Source: Rubrobacteraceae bacterium (lineage in GTDB: Bacteria; Actinomycetota; Rubrobacteria; Rubrobacterales; Rubrobacteraceae). From it: a stretch of 5,749 bases of DNA. The notes under the pieces were generated by a model that saw only the letters and a list, made by a program, of their open reading frames with translations, was not told where the DNA came from and did not search any database. The stretch spans positions 1-5,749 of the forward strand of contig JACCSM010000023.1 in assembly GCA_013698525.1 (NCBI GenBank), read 5' to 3'. Position numbers and translations under genes: made by a program. This document shows, piece by piece, positions 1-5,125 of the stretch. How positions within the stretch are numbered: position 1 is the first letter of the stretch; each line of letters opens with the position of its first letter.

Positions 1-198
1 GTCTTGAAGGACAGGTTCGAGAGCATCCCGGTCCAGGTTCCGAGAAGCGAGATCGAGGCGATGGGCGTCGAGATCGGACTCGAAGACCCGGCCGAAGCAG
101 CCAGAATCTTCGACAGGCTCAAGGGTATCTCGTGGAGGGGGGACTACGTGAGGTCGGAAGAAGGCTGGGTCGCCGCCTGGGTCAAGGAAGTGAATTAG
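1..198 (+). CDS. Unrecognised protein, probably the 3' end of a longer gene
   Basis: The reading frame is open from the window edge to a TAG stop at 196-198, giving about 65 residues. The peptide is charged and soluble-looking, with an acidic stretch (EIEAMGVEIGLEDPAEAARIF) followed by a Trp-rich tail ending WVAAWVKEVN. A TTG at position 4 could in principle be a start, but the upstream sequence needed to see a ribosome binding site is outside the window, so I treat the gene as truncated by the window. I recognise no domain, membrane segment or signal peptide. A repeat element begins five bases after the stop, so the gene is probably the last of its transcript. Function is unknown. That it is coding is likely but not certain, because only a short fragment is visible. 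Confidence 0.5.
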   Translation, partial: VLKDRFESIPVQVPRSEIEAMGVEIGLEDPAEAARIFDRLKGISWRGDYVRSEEGWVAAWVKEVN

Positions 199-203
199 AG
201 CTA

Positions 204-352
204 TCAGCCAGTCAGCACGCTCCGGTCTTCCGCTCTCGGCATGTCAGCATGGTTGTCTCTGGCCAAAAGTCGGCCATCGGTACGCGTGCGCAGAGTAGGG
301 TTCGATCGCTCTACAAACGTAAATGCTGAAGTGCTGACTGGCTGAAATGCTG
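204..352 (+). repeat. Intergenic inverted-repeat element, copy A
   Basis: A perfect 15-bp inverted repeat bounds most of this stretch: TCAGCCAGTCAGCAC at 204-218 and its reverse complement at 331-345. The right end also carries a 16-bp-period direct repeat, GCTGAAGTGCTG at 325-336 and GCTGAAATGCTG at 341-352. The 15-mer TGCTGAAGTGCTGAC at 324-338 recurs at 5109-5123, and its 14-base core is inverted at 4999-5012 in copy B. Further blocks shared with copy B, in the same order once B is reversed, are CAGCACGC (213-220), TGTCAGC (242-248) and TGGCCAAAAG (260-269). No ORF inside looks real, so this is a non-autonomous, REP- or MITE-like sequence. No flanking target duplication is evident. Confidence 0.75.
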
Positions 353-353
353 T

Positions 354-384
354 TTCCCGGCGGGAACGAGCCACTAGATGTGGC
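354..384. promoter_or_regulatory. Two adjacent small dyads upstream of the kinase gene
   Basis: TTCCC-GGC-GGGAA at 354-366 and GCCAC-TAGAT-GTGGC at 370-384 are two perfect 5-bp-arm dyads separated by three bases. They lie between repeat copy A and a TTGACA hexamer at 393-398. They could be an operator for a dimeric regulator or small RNA hairpins. Arms this short also arise by chance in GC-rich DNA. Confidence 0.25.
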
Positions 385-392
385 ACGCACCT

Positions 393-421
393 TTGACATG
401 TTCCAGCATATTGGGCAACGT
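393..421 (+). promoter_or_regulatory. Possible sigma-70-type promoter for the kinase gene
   Basis: A perfect TTGACA (393-398) is followed after 17 bases by CAACGT (416-421), which keeps the A at position 2 and T at position 6 of the -10 hexamer but is otherwise poor. Initiation would fall near 428, giving a leader of about 45 bases before the TTG at 474. A competing -10-like TATACT lies at 466-471 in an AT-rich patch, but it lacks a good -35. If it were used, the transcript would begin downstream of the TTG and translation would have to start further in. Confidence 0.35.
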
Positions 422-473
422 CATAGTCGCCCTCTGGTAGTGTACCTGGAGTGTCTTCGGGCATATATACTTA

Positions 474-1916
474 TTGCATTCCAAGGTCCGTAGGGTCGAA
501 GGTGGTAAGAGGCTGGAAACGTCGGTTGGAACGGTCCTCGCAGGACGTTACAGGGTAGAGAGCACGCTCGGTTCTGGCGGGATGGCGGTCGTCTACAGGG
601 CTGAAGACGACATCCTCGGCCGTGCCGTCGCGCTGAAGACCCTTCATCACCACTACGCCGAGGTGCCCTCTTTCCGGCGGCGCTTCAGGCAGGAGGCCCG
701 CGCGATGGCCTCCCTAGATCACGAGAACATCGTGAAGGTCTACGATATCTCCCAGGATGGCGAGGTGCCCTTCATCGTTGTTGAGTGTATCTCTGGCAGG
801 GATATCGGGGACCTCCTCGTCGGACGCCGCGGTCGCCGCAGCGGGCGCCTCAACGAGCAGTTCGTAAGGAGGATAGCGATGCAGCTTCTGCGCGCGCTCT
901 CCTATGCCCACAGGCGGGGCATCATACACAGGGACATCAAACCTTCCAACATCCTCCTCACGTCGGGGGGAACCGTCAAGGTCGCTGATTTCGGCATCGC
1001 CCGCATCGTCGAGGAGGAGGATGTCGCGATCGGCGAGCCCGGTGAGATCGTCGGCAGCGCCCGCTACATGTCCCCCGAGCAGCTCAGGGGCGAGGACGCG
1101 ACACCAAGGAGCGACATCTACTCAGTGGGTGTCCTCCTCTACCACTGCCTGACGGGAAGACCGCCGTTCTCGGGCGACGTCAAGAGCCTCGCCAGGCAGC
1201 ACATACACAAAGACCCGCCGCCGCCGCGCAGGCTGAATAAGAGGATCACGCCAGGCATGGAGGCGGTGATCTTGAAGGCCCTCTCCAAAAAGCCCAGGGA
1301 CCGGTATTTCTCGGCCAACGCGATGCTCGACGACATGGAGATAGATGCCCCGCCCAGGCCGGCGGAGGCGACGGAGGCACCCAAATCAGCGCGCCGCAAG
1401 GCTCGTGGCGGCGCGCTCGTCCTGGCCTCGGTGGCCGTTCTGCTACTCCTCCTCGGCGGCGGAGGAGCACTGGCTTCGGGGCTCGTCGGCCTTCCACAGG
1501 ATGGCAGCGTGGCTGACACGCTGAGCCGGATGAACCCTGTCGAGACGAAACCTCCGACGCCACCACAGAGTGTGCAGGTGGAGGCCGTCGATACAGGGGG
1601 CGAGTCTCCGGGCCAGTCCGGCAGCCAGAATGTCGCCTCCGTTACGGAGGCGGCGTCCTCCCAGTCGAGGACGCCGGCCGGACCGAAGATGGTCCCTGTC
1701 CCGAACGTAACGGCCTACTATGACTACTATGCGGAGAACGCCCTGGCCAACAGGGGCTTCGACGTGAGGTTCGTCTACGATTACCAGGACGGTTTCGCAC
1801 CGCGCGGCGTGACGTGGGCCACGGACCCGGCCGCGGGGACGCTGGCCCCGAAAGGCTCCACGGTGACCGTCTACGCAACGCCCAAGGACCTCCCGCTACC
1901 CAGGCGGCTCCGCTAG
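474..1916 (+). CDS. Membrane Ser/Thr protein kinase with one extracellular PASTA domain
   Basis: This is a Hanks-type kinase that should phosphorylate Ser/Thr of cytoplasmic proteins and sense peptidoglycan outside the cell. In the 480-residue product I see the Gly-rich loop LGSGGMAVVY (32-41), ATP-binding Lys55 in ALK, a likely helix-C Glu74, catalytic HRDIKPSN (152-159, Asp154), DFG (172-174) and SARYMSPEQ (195-203). A basic juxtamembrane stretch comes next, then one membrane helix (about 313-337), a Ser/Pro/Gln-rich linker (about 341-404) and a single PASTA-like domain (about 405-468, VPVPNV to VTVYATP). PknB/StkP-type kinases usually carry several PASTA repeats, so this may be a paralogue with a narrower role. 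The activation loop lacks the usual Thr residues (see findings). The TTG start is the only standard start codon in the open frame before residue 37, but it has no good Shine-Dalgarno. A CTG at 513, preceded by GAAGGTGG (498-505), is an alternative that would begin just before the usual kinase start. The next gene is convergent, 31 bases away. Confidence 0.93.
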   Translation: MHSKVRRVEGGKRLETSVGTVLAGRYRVESTLGSGGMAVVYRAEDDILGRAVALKTLHHHYAEVPSFRRRFRQEARAMASLDHENIVKVYDISQDGEVPFIVVECISGRDIGDLLVGRRGRRSGRLNEQFVRRIAMQLLRALSYAHRRGIIHRDIKPSNILLTSGGTVKVADFGIARIVEEEDVAIGEPGEIVGSARYMSPEQLRGEDATPRSDIYSVGVLLYHCLTGRPPFSGDVKSLARQHIHKDPPPPRRLNKRITPGMEAVILKALSKKPRDRYFSANAMLDDMEIDAPPRPAEATEAPKSARRKARGGALVLASVAVLLLLLGGGGALASGLVGLPQDGSVADTLSRMNPVETKPPTPPQSVQVEAVDTGGESPGQSGSQNVASVTEAASSQSRTPAGPKMVPVPNVTAYYDYYAENALANRGFDVRFVYDYQDGFAPRGVTWATDPAAGTLAPKGSTVTVYATPKDLPLPRRLR

Positions 1917-1947
1917 AGTCAGGGCTCCACTGGAGGAGTTCGCGCTT

Positions 1948-2478
1948 TCAGCTACTTCCCGTTCCCGCAAGGTAGGCCCCGCGTCTGAGTGCGACGGTAA
2001 GGTAAAGGAGGAAGAAGGCGACAGGTAGCGAGCCTGCGTTGCCAACGTCGAAGACGGCCCCGTAGTTTCGGTTCGTCAGGCCTCCAGTGATGCGTACCGT
2101 CACTCTTTCCCCCGCTGGTCCGGCCCAGGCCGTGTTGCGCAGGAGGGATAGCCGGCCTTTGTAGAGGCGGTCCATGCACCTTATCTCGGGCGTATTCAGA
2201 GCCCCCACCGGTTCTGCCTCGAGAATCTTCGCGTCGCCAGCGAGCATCGCGTAGCCAGAGAGTGCGGAGGGTTCGATCCGCGCCTCCAGATCCCCGGCTT
2301 CGAGTTCGGCTCCCTGGGGTCCGTGAATCTCCAGACATCCTATCTCCTCGCCCTCCCGGTCGAGGATGACGAAGGCAGGAGCGAGGAGTCCGCGGGCGCG
2401 GGCTGCGAAGGAGCCTTCGAGGGACTCCCCTAGCCTACTCCAAGGCGCGAGCGTGGGATCTTCCTGCATGGGGCTCAT
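1948..2478 (-). CDS. Small conserved-looking protein, possibly LURP-one/tubby-like fold
   Basis: The product is 176 residues. I chose the ATG at 2478 because GGAGAGGG lies four bases before it; the frame stays open further upstream but without a better start. The N-terminus is soluble (MSPMQEDPTLAPW). A segment FVILDREGEEIGCLEIHG (about 36-53) looks like paired beta strands with a D-x-x-G turn. The C-terminus has an NRNYGAVFDVG strand followed by a short hydrophobic helix, LPVAFFLLYLTVAL (about 151-164), and a basic RRGAYL. Such a D-x-x-G strand pattern with a buried C-terminal hydrophobic helix recalls the LURP-one/tubby-like barrel, but this is pattern memory and not a firm assignment. The hydrophobic run is short for a membrane span. 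The gene converges on the kinase and diverges from the next gene, with 82 bases between the two chosen starts. Function is unknown. Confidence 0.7.
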   Translation of the reverse strand: MSPMQEDPTLAPWSRLGESLEGSFAARARGLLAPAFVILDREGEEIGCLEIHGPQGAELEAGDLEARIEPSALSGYAMLAGDAKILEAEPVGALNTPEIRCMDRLYKGRLSLLRNTAWAGPAGERVTVRITGGLTNRNYGAVFDVGNAGSLPVAFFLLYLTVALRRGAYLAGTGSS

Positions 2479-2482
2479 GATA

Positions 2483-2490
2483 CCCTCTCC
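2483..2490 (-). promoter_or_regulatory. Ribosome binding site deciding the start at 2478
   Basis: On the minus strand GGAGAGGG is followed by TATC and then the ATG whose first base is 2478. This favours 2478 over the upstream in-frame start at 2577, which lies inside the divergently transcribed neighbour. Confidence 0.7.
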
Positions 2491-2547
2491 ATACGCCGTG
2501 AAAGAGGTGGAGTTTCCGGGTGGAAGAGAGTAGATTACTCGAAAAAT

Positions 2548-2556
2548 GGAAGAGAG
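2548..2556 (+). promoter_or_regulatory. Ribosome binding site deciding the start at 2561
   Basis: GGAAGAGAG ends four bases before the ATG at 2561. An earlier in-frame ATG at 2546 overlaps this site. Its own candidate, an identical GGAAGAGAG at 2522-2530, is about 15 bases away. The ten bases TGGAAGAGAG are therefore present twice, at 2521-2530 and 2547-2556. Confidence 0.55.
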
Positions 2557-2560
2557 CGTA

Positions 2561-2920
2561 ATGGAACTTAGGAACAAAGAAGAGCTCAGGAGCGAGATCC
2601 TTCAGGACTGGTTGCGGAGCGCCTGGGTCTATCCCTTCCAGGGACCAGACGAGCGCACCTACCTGCGCCTGACGCCGGGCGGCAGGCTAAAGATGCGGCG
2701 CAGAATCGGGGAGCTCGAGAGTGTCCTTGGCGTCGAGGGCACAGAGCTTGCCAGGCAGGAGGAAGCGGGCACCCTTCCCGCCGAGCGCGACAGGCTCGAG
2801 CTCGCGATGATGGTCCAAGCATACGACACCGAGCGGCGCTTGATCCAGAGCCAGGGCGCCACTCTCGGAACCCCCGCTGTGACGCTGGAGGAAGAGGCCG
2901 GCCCGGACACGACTCCCTGA
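2561..2920 (+). CDS. Small charged helical protein of unknown function
   Basis: The product is 119 residues from the ATG at 2561 (124 if the ATG at 2546 is used) and ends with TGA at 2918-2920. It is rich in Glu, Arg and Leu, predicted helical and soluble, with no membrane segment or signal peptide. Visible features are an N-terminal helix (MELRNKEELRSEILQDWLRS), a middle aromatic/Pro stretch WVYPFQGPDERTYLRLTPGG, a basic KMRRRIGELE helix and a long charged helix around RDRLELAMMVQAYDTERRL. The tail is acidic and Pro/Thr-containing. I recognise no family. Codon use and third-position GC bias look coding, and the other frames are worse. It is divergent from the gene at 1948-2478 and 233 bases upstream of the VanW gene on the same strand, so co-transcription with the latter is possible but not shown. 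Confidence 0.72.
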   Translation: MELRNKEELRSEILQDWLRSAWVYPFQGPDERTYLRLTPGGRLKMRRRIGELESVLGVEGTELARQEEAGTLPAERDRLELAMMVQAYDTERRLIQSQGATLGTPAVTLEEEAGPDTTP

Positions 2921-2977
2921 TCCGGTGGGCCAGATGTTGTGCCTCAGCGCTTGGGGTCCTACCCTCCTCTGGTGGCG

Positions 2978-3043
2978 GCCCGGTCTTGCAAACATCGGCA
3001 AAGAGGTGGCGTACTCACCCTTGCCGTGTTAGGCTTTCCGGGC
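2978..3043 (+). promoter_or_regulatory. Long imperfect hairpin in the leader of the VanW gene
   Basis: Four nested helices can be drawn: GCCCGG (2978-2983) with CCGGGC (3038-3043), AACA (2991-2994) with TGTT (3027-3030), CGGCAA (2996-3001) with TTGCCG (3021-3026), and GGTG (3005-3008) with CACC (3016-3019). That is 20 base pairs within 66 bases, with a single bulged T at 2995 and a 7/7 internal loop. The element sits 110 bases before the VanW start in a gene-free stretch (2921-3153). It could be a cis-acting RNA leader, a terminator for the gene ending at 2920 (though no T-run follows), or chance structure in GC-rich DNA. It matches no riboswitch consensus I remember. Confidence 0.4.
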
Positions 3044-3085
3044 GGCGCTCGTTCGGGCCAGGGCGGGGTGTCGCCAGCCAAAAGA

Positions 3086-3102
3086 GAGAGGGGGGACCTC
3101 TC
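3086..3102 (+). promoter_or_regulatory. Short hairpin close to the VanW start
   Basis: GAGAGG (3086-3091) and CCTCTC (3097-3102) form a perfect 6-bp stem with a GGGGA loop, about 50 bases before the TTG at 3154. With the larger hairpin at 2978-3043 it suggests a structured 5' leader. The purine-rich left arm and loop resemble a Shine-Dalgarno sequence, but no start codon in frame follows at the right spacing. Confidence 0.3.
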
Positions 3103-3140
3103 CATAAATCTGTCATTCGGACGCGTGGAAGGCCGCACGC

Positions 3141-3146
3141 GGAGGG
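3141..3146 (+). promoter_or_regulatory. Ribosome binding site deciding the TTG start at 3154
   Basis: GGAGGG lies seven bases before the TTG at 3154. The frame is open upstream to 2986, but that part would run through the structured leader, has no good binding site and encodes Arg/Gly-rich peptide unlike the rest of the protein, so the start at 3154 is preferred. Confidence 0.8.
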
Positions 3147-3153
3147 TGGATAT

Positions 3154-4968
3154 TTGAGTCTCAAGAACCGGAAAAAACGGGACAGGCGCGGGAGAAACGA
3201 ACGTGAGAGTGCATCTTACGGCTCTCACTCATCCAGCTTGAACCCTTTCGACTCGGGCAAGCAGAATAGTCGGCGTCAGGGGATAGCGGGACCGGTAATC
3301 ATCATCTGCGCCATCATCGCCGTGCTCGTGGCGGCGGACTTCTGGCTGAACTCGGACAAGATACACCGCGGCGTGGAGGTCGGCAGCATCTCTTTAGGCG
3401 GCAAGACACCTGCCGAGGCGCGCCAGATCGTCAGGGACCAGGTCGTGGGTCCCCTCGAAGAGATCGACTTCGACGGCCCCGAGCACTTCACCCGCAAGGC
3501 CGGCGAGATGGGTGTGAGCTTCAACATAGACGAGACCGTGGATAAAGCCTACGCCGTCGGGCGCGAAGGGAACATCCTCGACCGCCTCTCCGAGCGTCTG
3601 CGCGCCTCATTCGGCGGGGCGACGATACCTCCTGACATCGACTACCGGCCTGCGAAAGCGCGGGGCGAGGTGCGCGAGATCGCCTCCCGGGTAGACCACC
3701 CCCCAAGGGAGGCCAACGTAAAGATCTACGGCTCGGAGGTGGAGGTCGCGAAGTCCCGCGACGGCTACGAGTTGAACCTCGCGGCCACCATGGCGAGCGT
3801 GGACAGCGCCATCCACGATATGAGCGGGAAGGCCCGCCTCAGAGGCGACGTGCTCGACCCTGGCGTCATGACGGCTGAGGCAGAGGCGGCGGCGAAGAAG
3901 GCCAGGGGAGCCCTCTCCGAGCAGCTAATGCTCAAAGCTGAGGGGAAGAGCTGGACCCTCTCACCGGCGGATCTGGGATCGGCTCTCGACGTCACCAAGC
4001 AGGACGGTCAGATCGATGTCAGCCTCAACCGCGACCATCTGGACGGCCGGCTCACCAACGTCTACAACGACCTTACGGTCAAGCCTGTCGAGGCCAGCTA
4101 CGACTTCGACTCGGGCGGCGACGTCTTCGTCAAGCCCAGCCATGAAGGGCGGAGCGTCGAGGGCGAGAAGCTACTCGACTCCATACAGGGTGGCCTCTTC
4201 GAGGGGAAGCGCGAATACCAGGTGCCTATTACCGTGGCCAAGCCACGCTACACCACCGCCGAGCTCGAGGACAAGAAGCCGACCGAGTTGCAGGGCACTT
4301 ACAGAACCAACTACACGGCGACCACAGACCAGGGCCAGACGCGGGTAGAGAACCTCAAGATCGCTTCTGATGCCGTTAGCGGTACTTTCGTGGCGCCGGG
4401 TGGGACGTTCTCGATGCTAGACCACGTCGCCAACCTCGACTACTTCCAGACGCACGTCATCGTGGACGGCGCGGAGACTGTGGACGAGGGAGGCGGTCTC
4501 TGCCAGGTTACCTCCACGCTCTACAATGCGGCCCTCTACGCTGGTATGGAGGTAACGGAGCGCACTGCCCACTACTCGCAGTTGCCTTATATCAGGCCAG
4601 GCTTGGACGCGACGGTTTGGTACGGTGGTCCGGGAACGTCGGACGACCTTGACATGAAGTTCAAGAACACTTCAGACGGCTACGTGCTCTTGCAGGAGTA
4701 TGTCTCAGGCGACGGCTACATCTACGCCAACGTATACGGTGTACCGGACAACATCGAGGTGGAGATGTCGTCCGAGCCCGTCTTCAGAGCCGAGGATGCA
4801 TCCAAGTGGGTAGCGTACTACGAGAGAACGAGGAACGGCAAGGTCGTCTATCGCGATCAATGGGAGACCGCGTACGGCGCCCTGATAGACGACGAAGGCA
4901 AGAAGATCCCGACCGACATCGTGCCTGTGGCAGAGGTGGACGGAACGTATCTCGGGCCTGAGTTCTAG
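3154..4968 (+). CDS. VanW family membrane-anchored cell-wall protein
   Basis: The 604-residue product starts at TTG 3154 and ends at TAG 4966-4968. Residues 1-43 form a very basic, Ser-rich cytoplasmic tail. One membrane helix follows (about 44-64, GPVIIICAIIAVLVAADFWL), so the rest lies outside the membrane. Residues about 110-225 and 265-375 look like two peptidoglycan-binding-like domains of the kind (PG_binding_4) that usually precede VanW. In the first, KAYAVGREGNILDRL is a characteristic stretch. The VanW domain spans about 380-515, with NYTATTDQGQTRVENLKIAS, the hallmark GGGLCQVTSTLYNA (446-459) and the ER-x-x-H-Y-S region (469-475). About 90 residues follow, including an SEPVFRAEDASKWVAYYERTR segment that resembles a small beta (G5-like) extension. 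VanW proteins were named from vancomycin-resistance clusters, but no van ligase, racemase or dipeptidase is here, so a resistance role should not be assumed. The biochemical activity of VanW is not established. The gene is convergent with the FemAB gene. Confidence 0.92.
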   Translation: MSLKNRKKRDRRGRNERESASYGSHSSSLNPFDSGKQNSRRQGIAGPVIIICAIIAVLVAADFWLNSDKIHRGVEVGSISLGGKTPAEARQIVRDQVVGPLEEIDFDGPEHFTRKAGEMGVSFNIDETVDKAYAVGREGNILDRLSERLRASFGGATIPPDIDYRPAKARGEVREIASRVDHPPREANVKIYGSEVEVAKSRDGYELNLAATMASVDSAIHDMSGKARLRGDVLDPGVMTAEAEAAAKKARGALSEQLMLKAEGKSWTLSPADLGSALDVTKQDGQIDVSLNRDHLDGRLTNVYNDLTVKPVEASYDFDSGGDVFVKPSHEGRSVEGEKLLDSIQGGLFEGKREYQVPITVAKPRYTTAELEDKKPTELQGTYRTNYTATTDQGQTRVENLKIASDAVSGTFVAPGGTFSMLDHVANLDYFQTHVIVDGAETVDEGGGLCQVTSTLYNAALYAGMEVTERTAHYSQLPYIRPGLDATVWYGGPGTSDDLDMKFKNTSDGYVLLQEYVSGDGYIYANVYGVPDNIEVEMSSEPVFRAEDASKWVAYYERTRNGKVVYRDQWETAYGALIDDEGKKIPTDIVPVAEVDGTYLGPEF

Positions 4969-4975
4969 ACAGCAC

Positions 4976-4996
4976 GCTACGCCCTTCGGGCTTCGC
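4976..4996. terminator. Possible hairpin after the VanW gene
   Basis: GCCC-TTC-GGGC at 4981-4991 forms a 4-bp stem, with partial pairing continuing outwards (GC at 4976-4977 with GC at 4995-4996 around mismatches). It starts eight bases after the VanW stop. There is no T-run directly after it. A TTTTT at 5031-5035 follows an AGCT (5010-5013) / AGCT (5028-5031) dyad with an inner CCG-TT-CGG, inside repeat copy B. Either structure could end transcription between the convergent genes, but both are weak. Confidence 0.3.
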
Positions 4997-4998
4997 TC

Positions 4999-5123
4999 GT
5001 CAGCACTTCAGCTTGCGCGCCGTTCGGAGCTTTTTGGCCAGCGCAGCCCGGTTGCGTGCCGCACGGCTTACCTGACCGGCTGACAAGCGGAGGCCGCAGG
5101 CCGATGCGTGCTGAAGTGCTGAC
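4999..5123 (-). repeat. Intergenic inverted-repeat element, copy B
   Basis: A perfect 14-bp inverted repeat, GTCAGCACTTCAGC at 4999-5012 and its complement at 5110-5123, bounds this stretch between two convergent genes. Read on the minus strand it carries, in the same order as copy A (204-352), the blocks CAGCACGC (5113 to 5106), TGTCAGC (5085 to 5079), TGGCCAAAAAG (5040 to 5030) and GCTGAAGTGCTGAC (5012 to 4999). CTGACCGGCTGA at 5072-5083 also differs by one base from CTGACTGGCTGA at 334-345. The spacing between blocks differs, so the two are diverged relatives. The right edge stops two bases before the stop codon of the FemAB gene. It may double as a bidirectional transcription terminator. 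Confidence 0.72.
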
Positions 5124-5125
5124 AG

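Noticed and set aside
204..464. Minus-strand 86-codon open frame across the intergenic region
   Set aside because: It begins in the repeat element, has no Shine-Dalgarno, and its composition (Arg/Thr-rich, no coherent pattern) looks like translated repeat and leader DNA.
199..473. CRISPR array suggested by repeated CAGCA/CTGAA words
   Set aside because: There are only two near-identical 12-mers at 16-bp spacing plus an inverted copy, with no regular repeat-spacer unit of 55-75 bases and no cas genes.
1246..1566. Minus-strand open frames opposite the kinase gene
   Set aside because: They are Arg/Pro/Ala-rich shadows produced by the GC-rich third positions of the kinase codons.
2986..3153. 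N-terminal extension of the VanW protein by 56 codons
   Set aside because: There is no ribosome binding site, the peptide is Arg/Gly-rich and unlike the family, and GGAGGG before TTG 3154 fits the real start followed by a normal basic tail and membrane helix.
2939..3157. Plus-strand 72-codon open frame in the VanW leader
   Set aside because: It runs through the hairpins, has no Shine-Dalgarno, and its composition is not coding-like.
3154..4968. Vancomycin-resistance locus
   Set aside because: Only a VanW-family protein is present. No VanA-type ligase, VanH, VanX, VanS or VanR is seen, and VanW domains are common in envelope proteins unrelated to resistance.
204..5123. Composite transposon bounded by the two repeat copies
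   Set aside because: No transposase is encoded between them, the genes inside look like ordinary chromosomal envelope genes, the copies are diverged, and no target duplication is visible.
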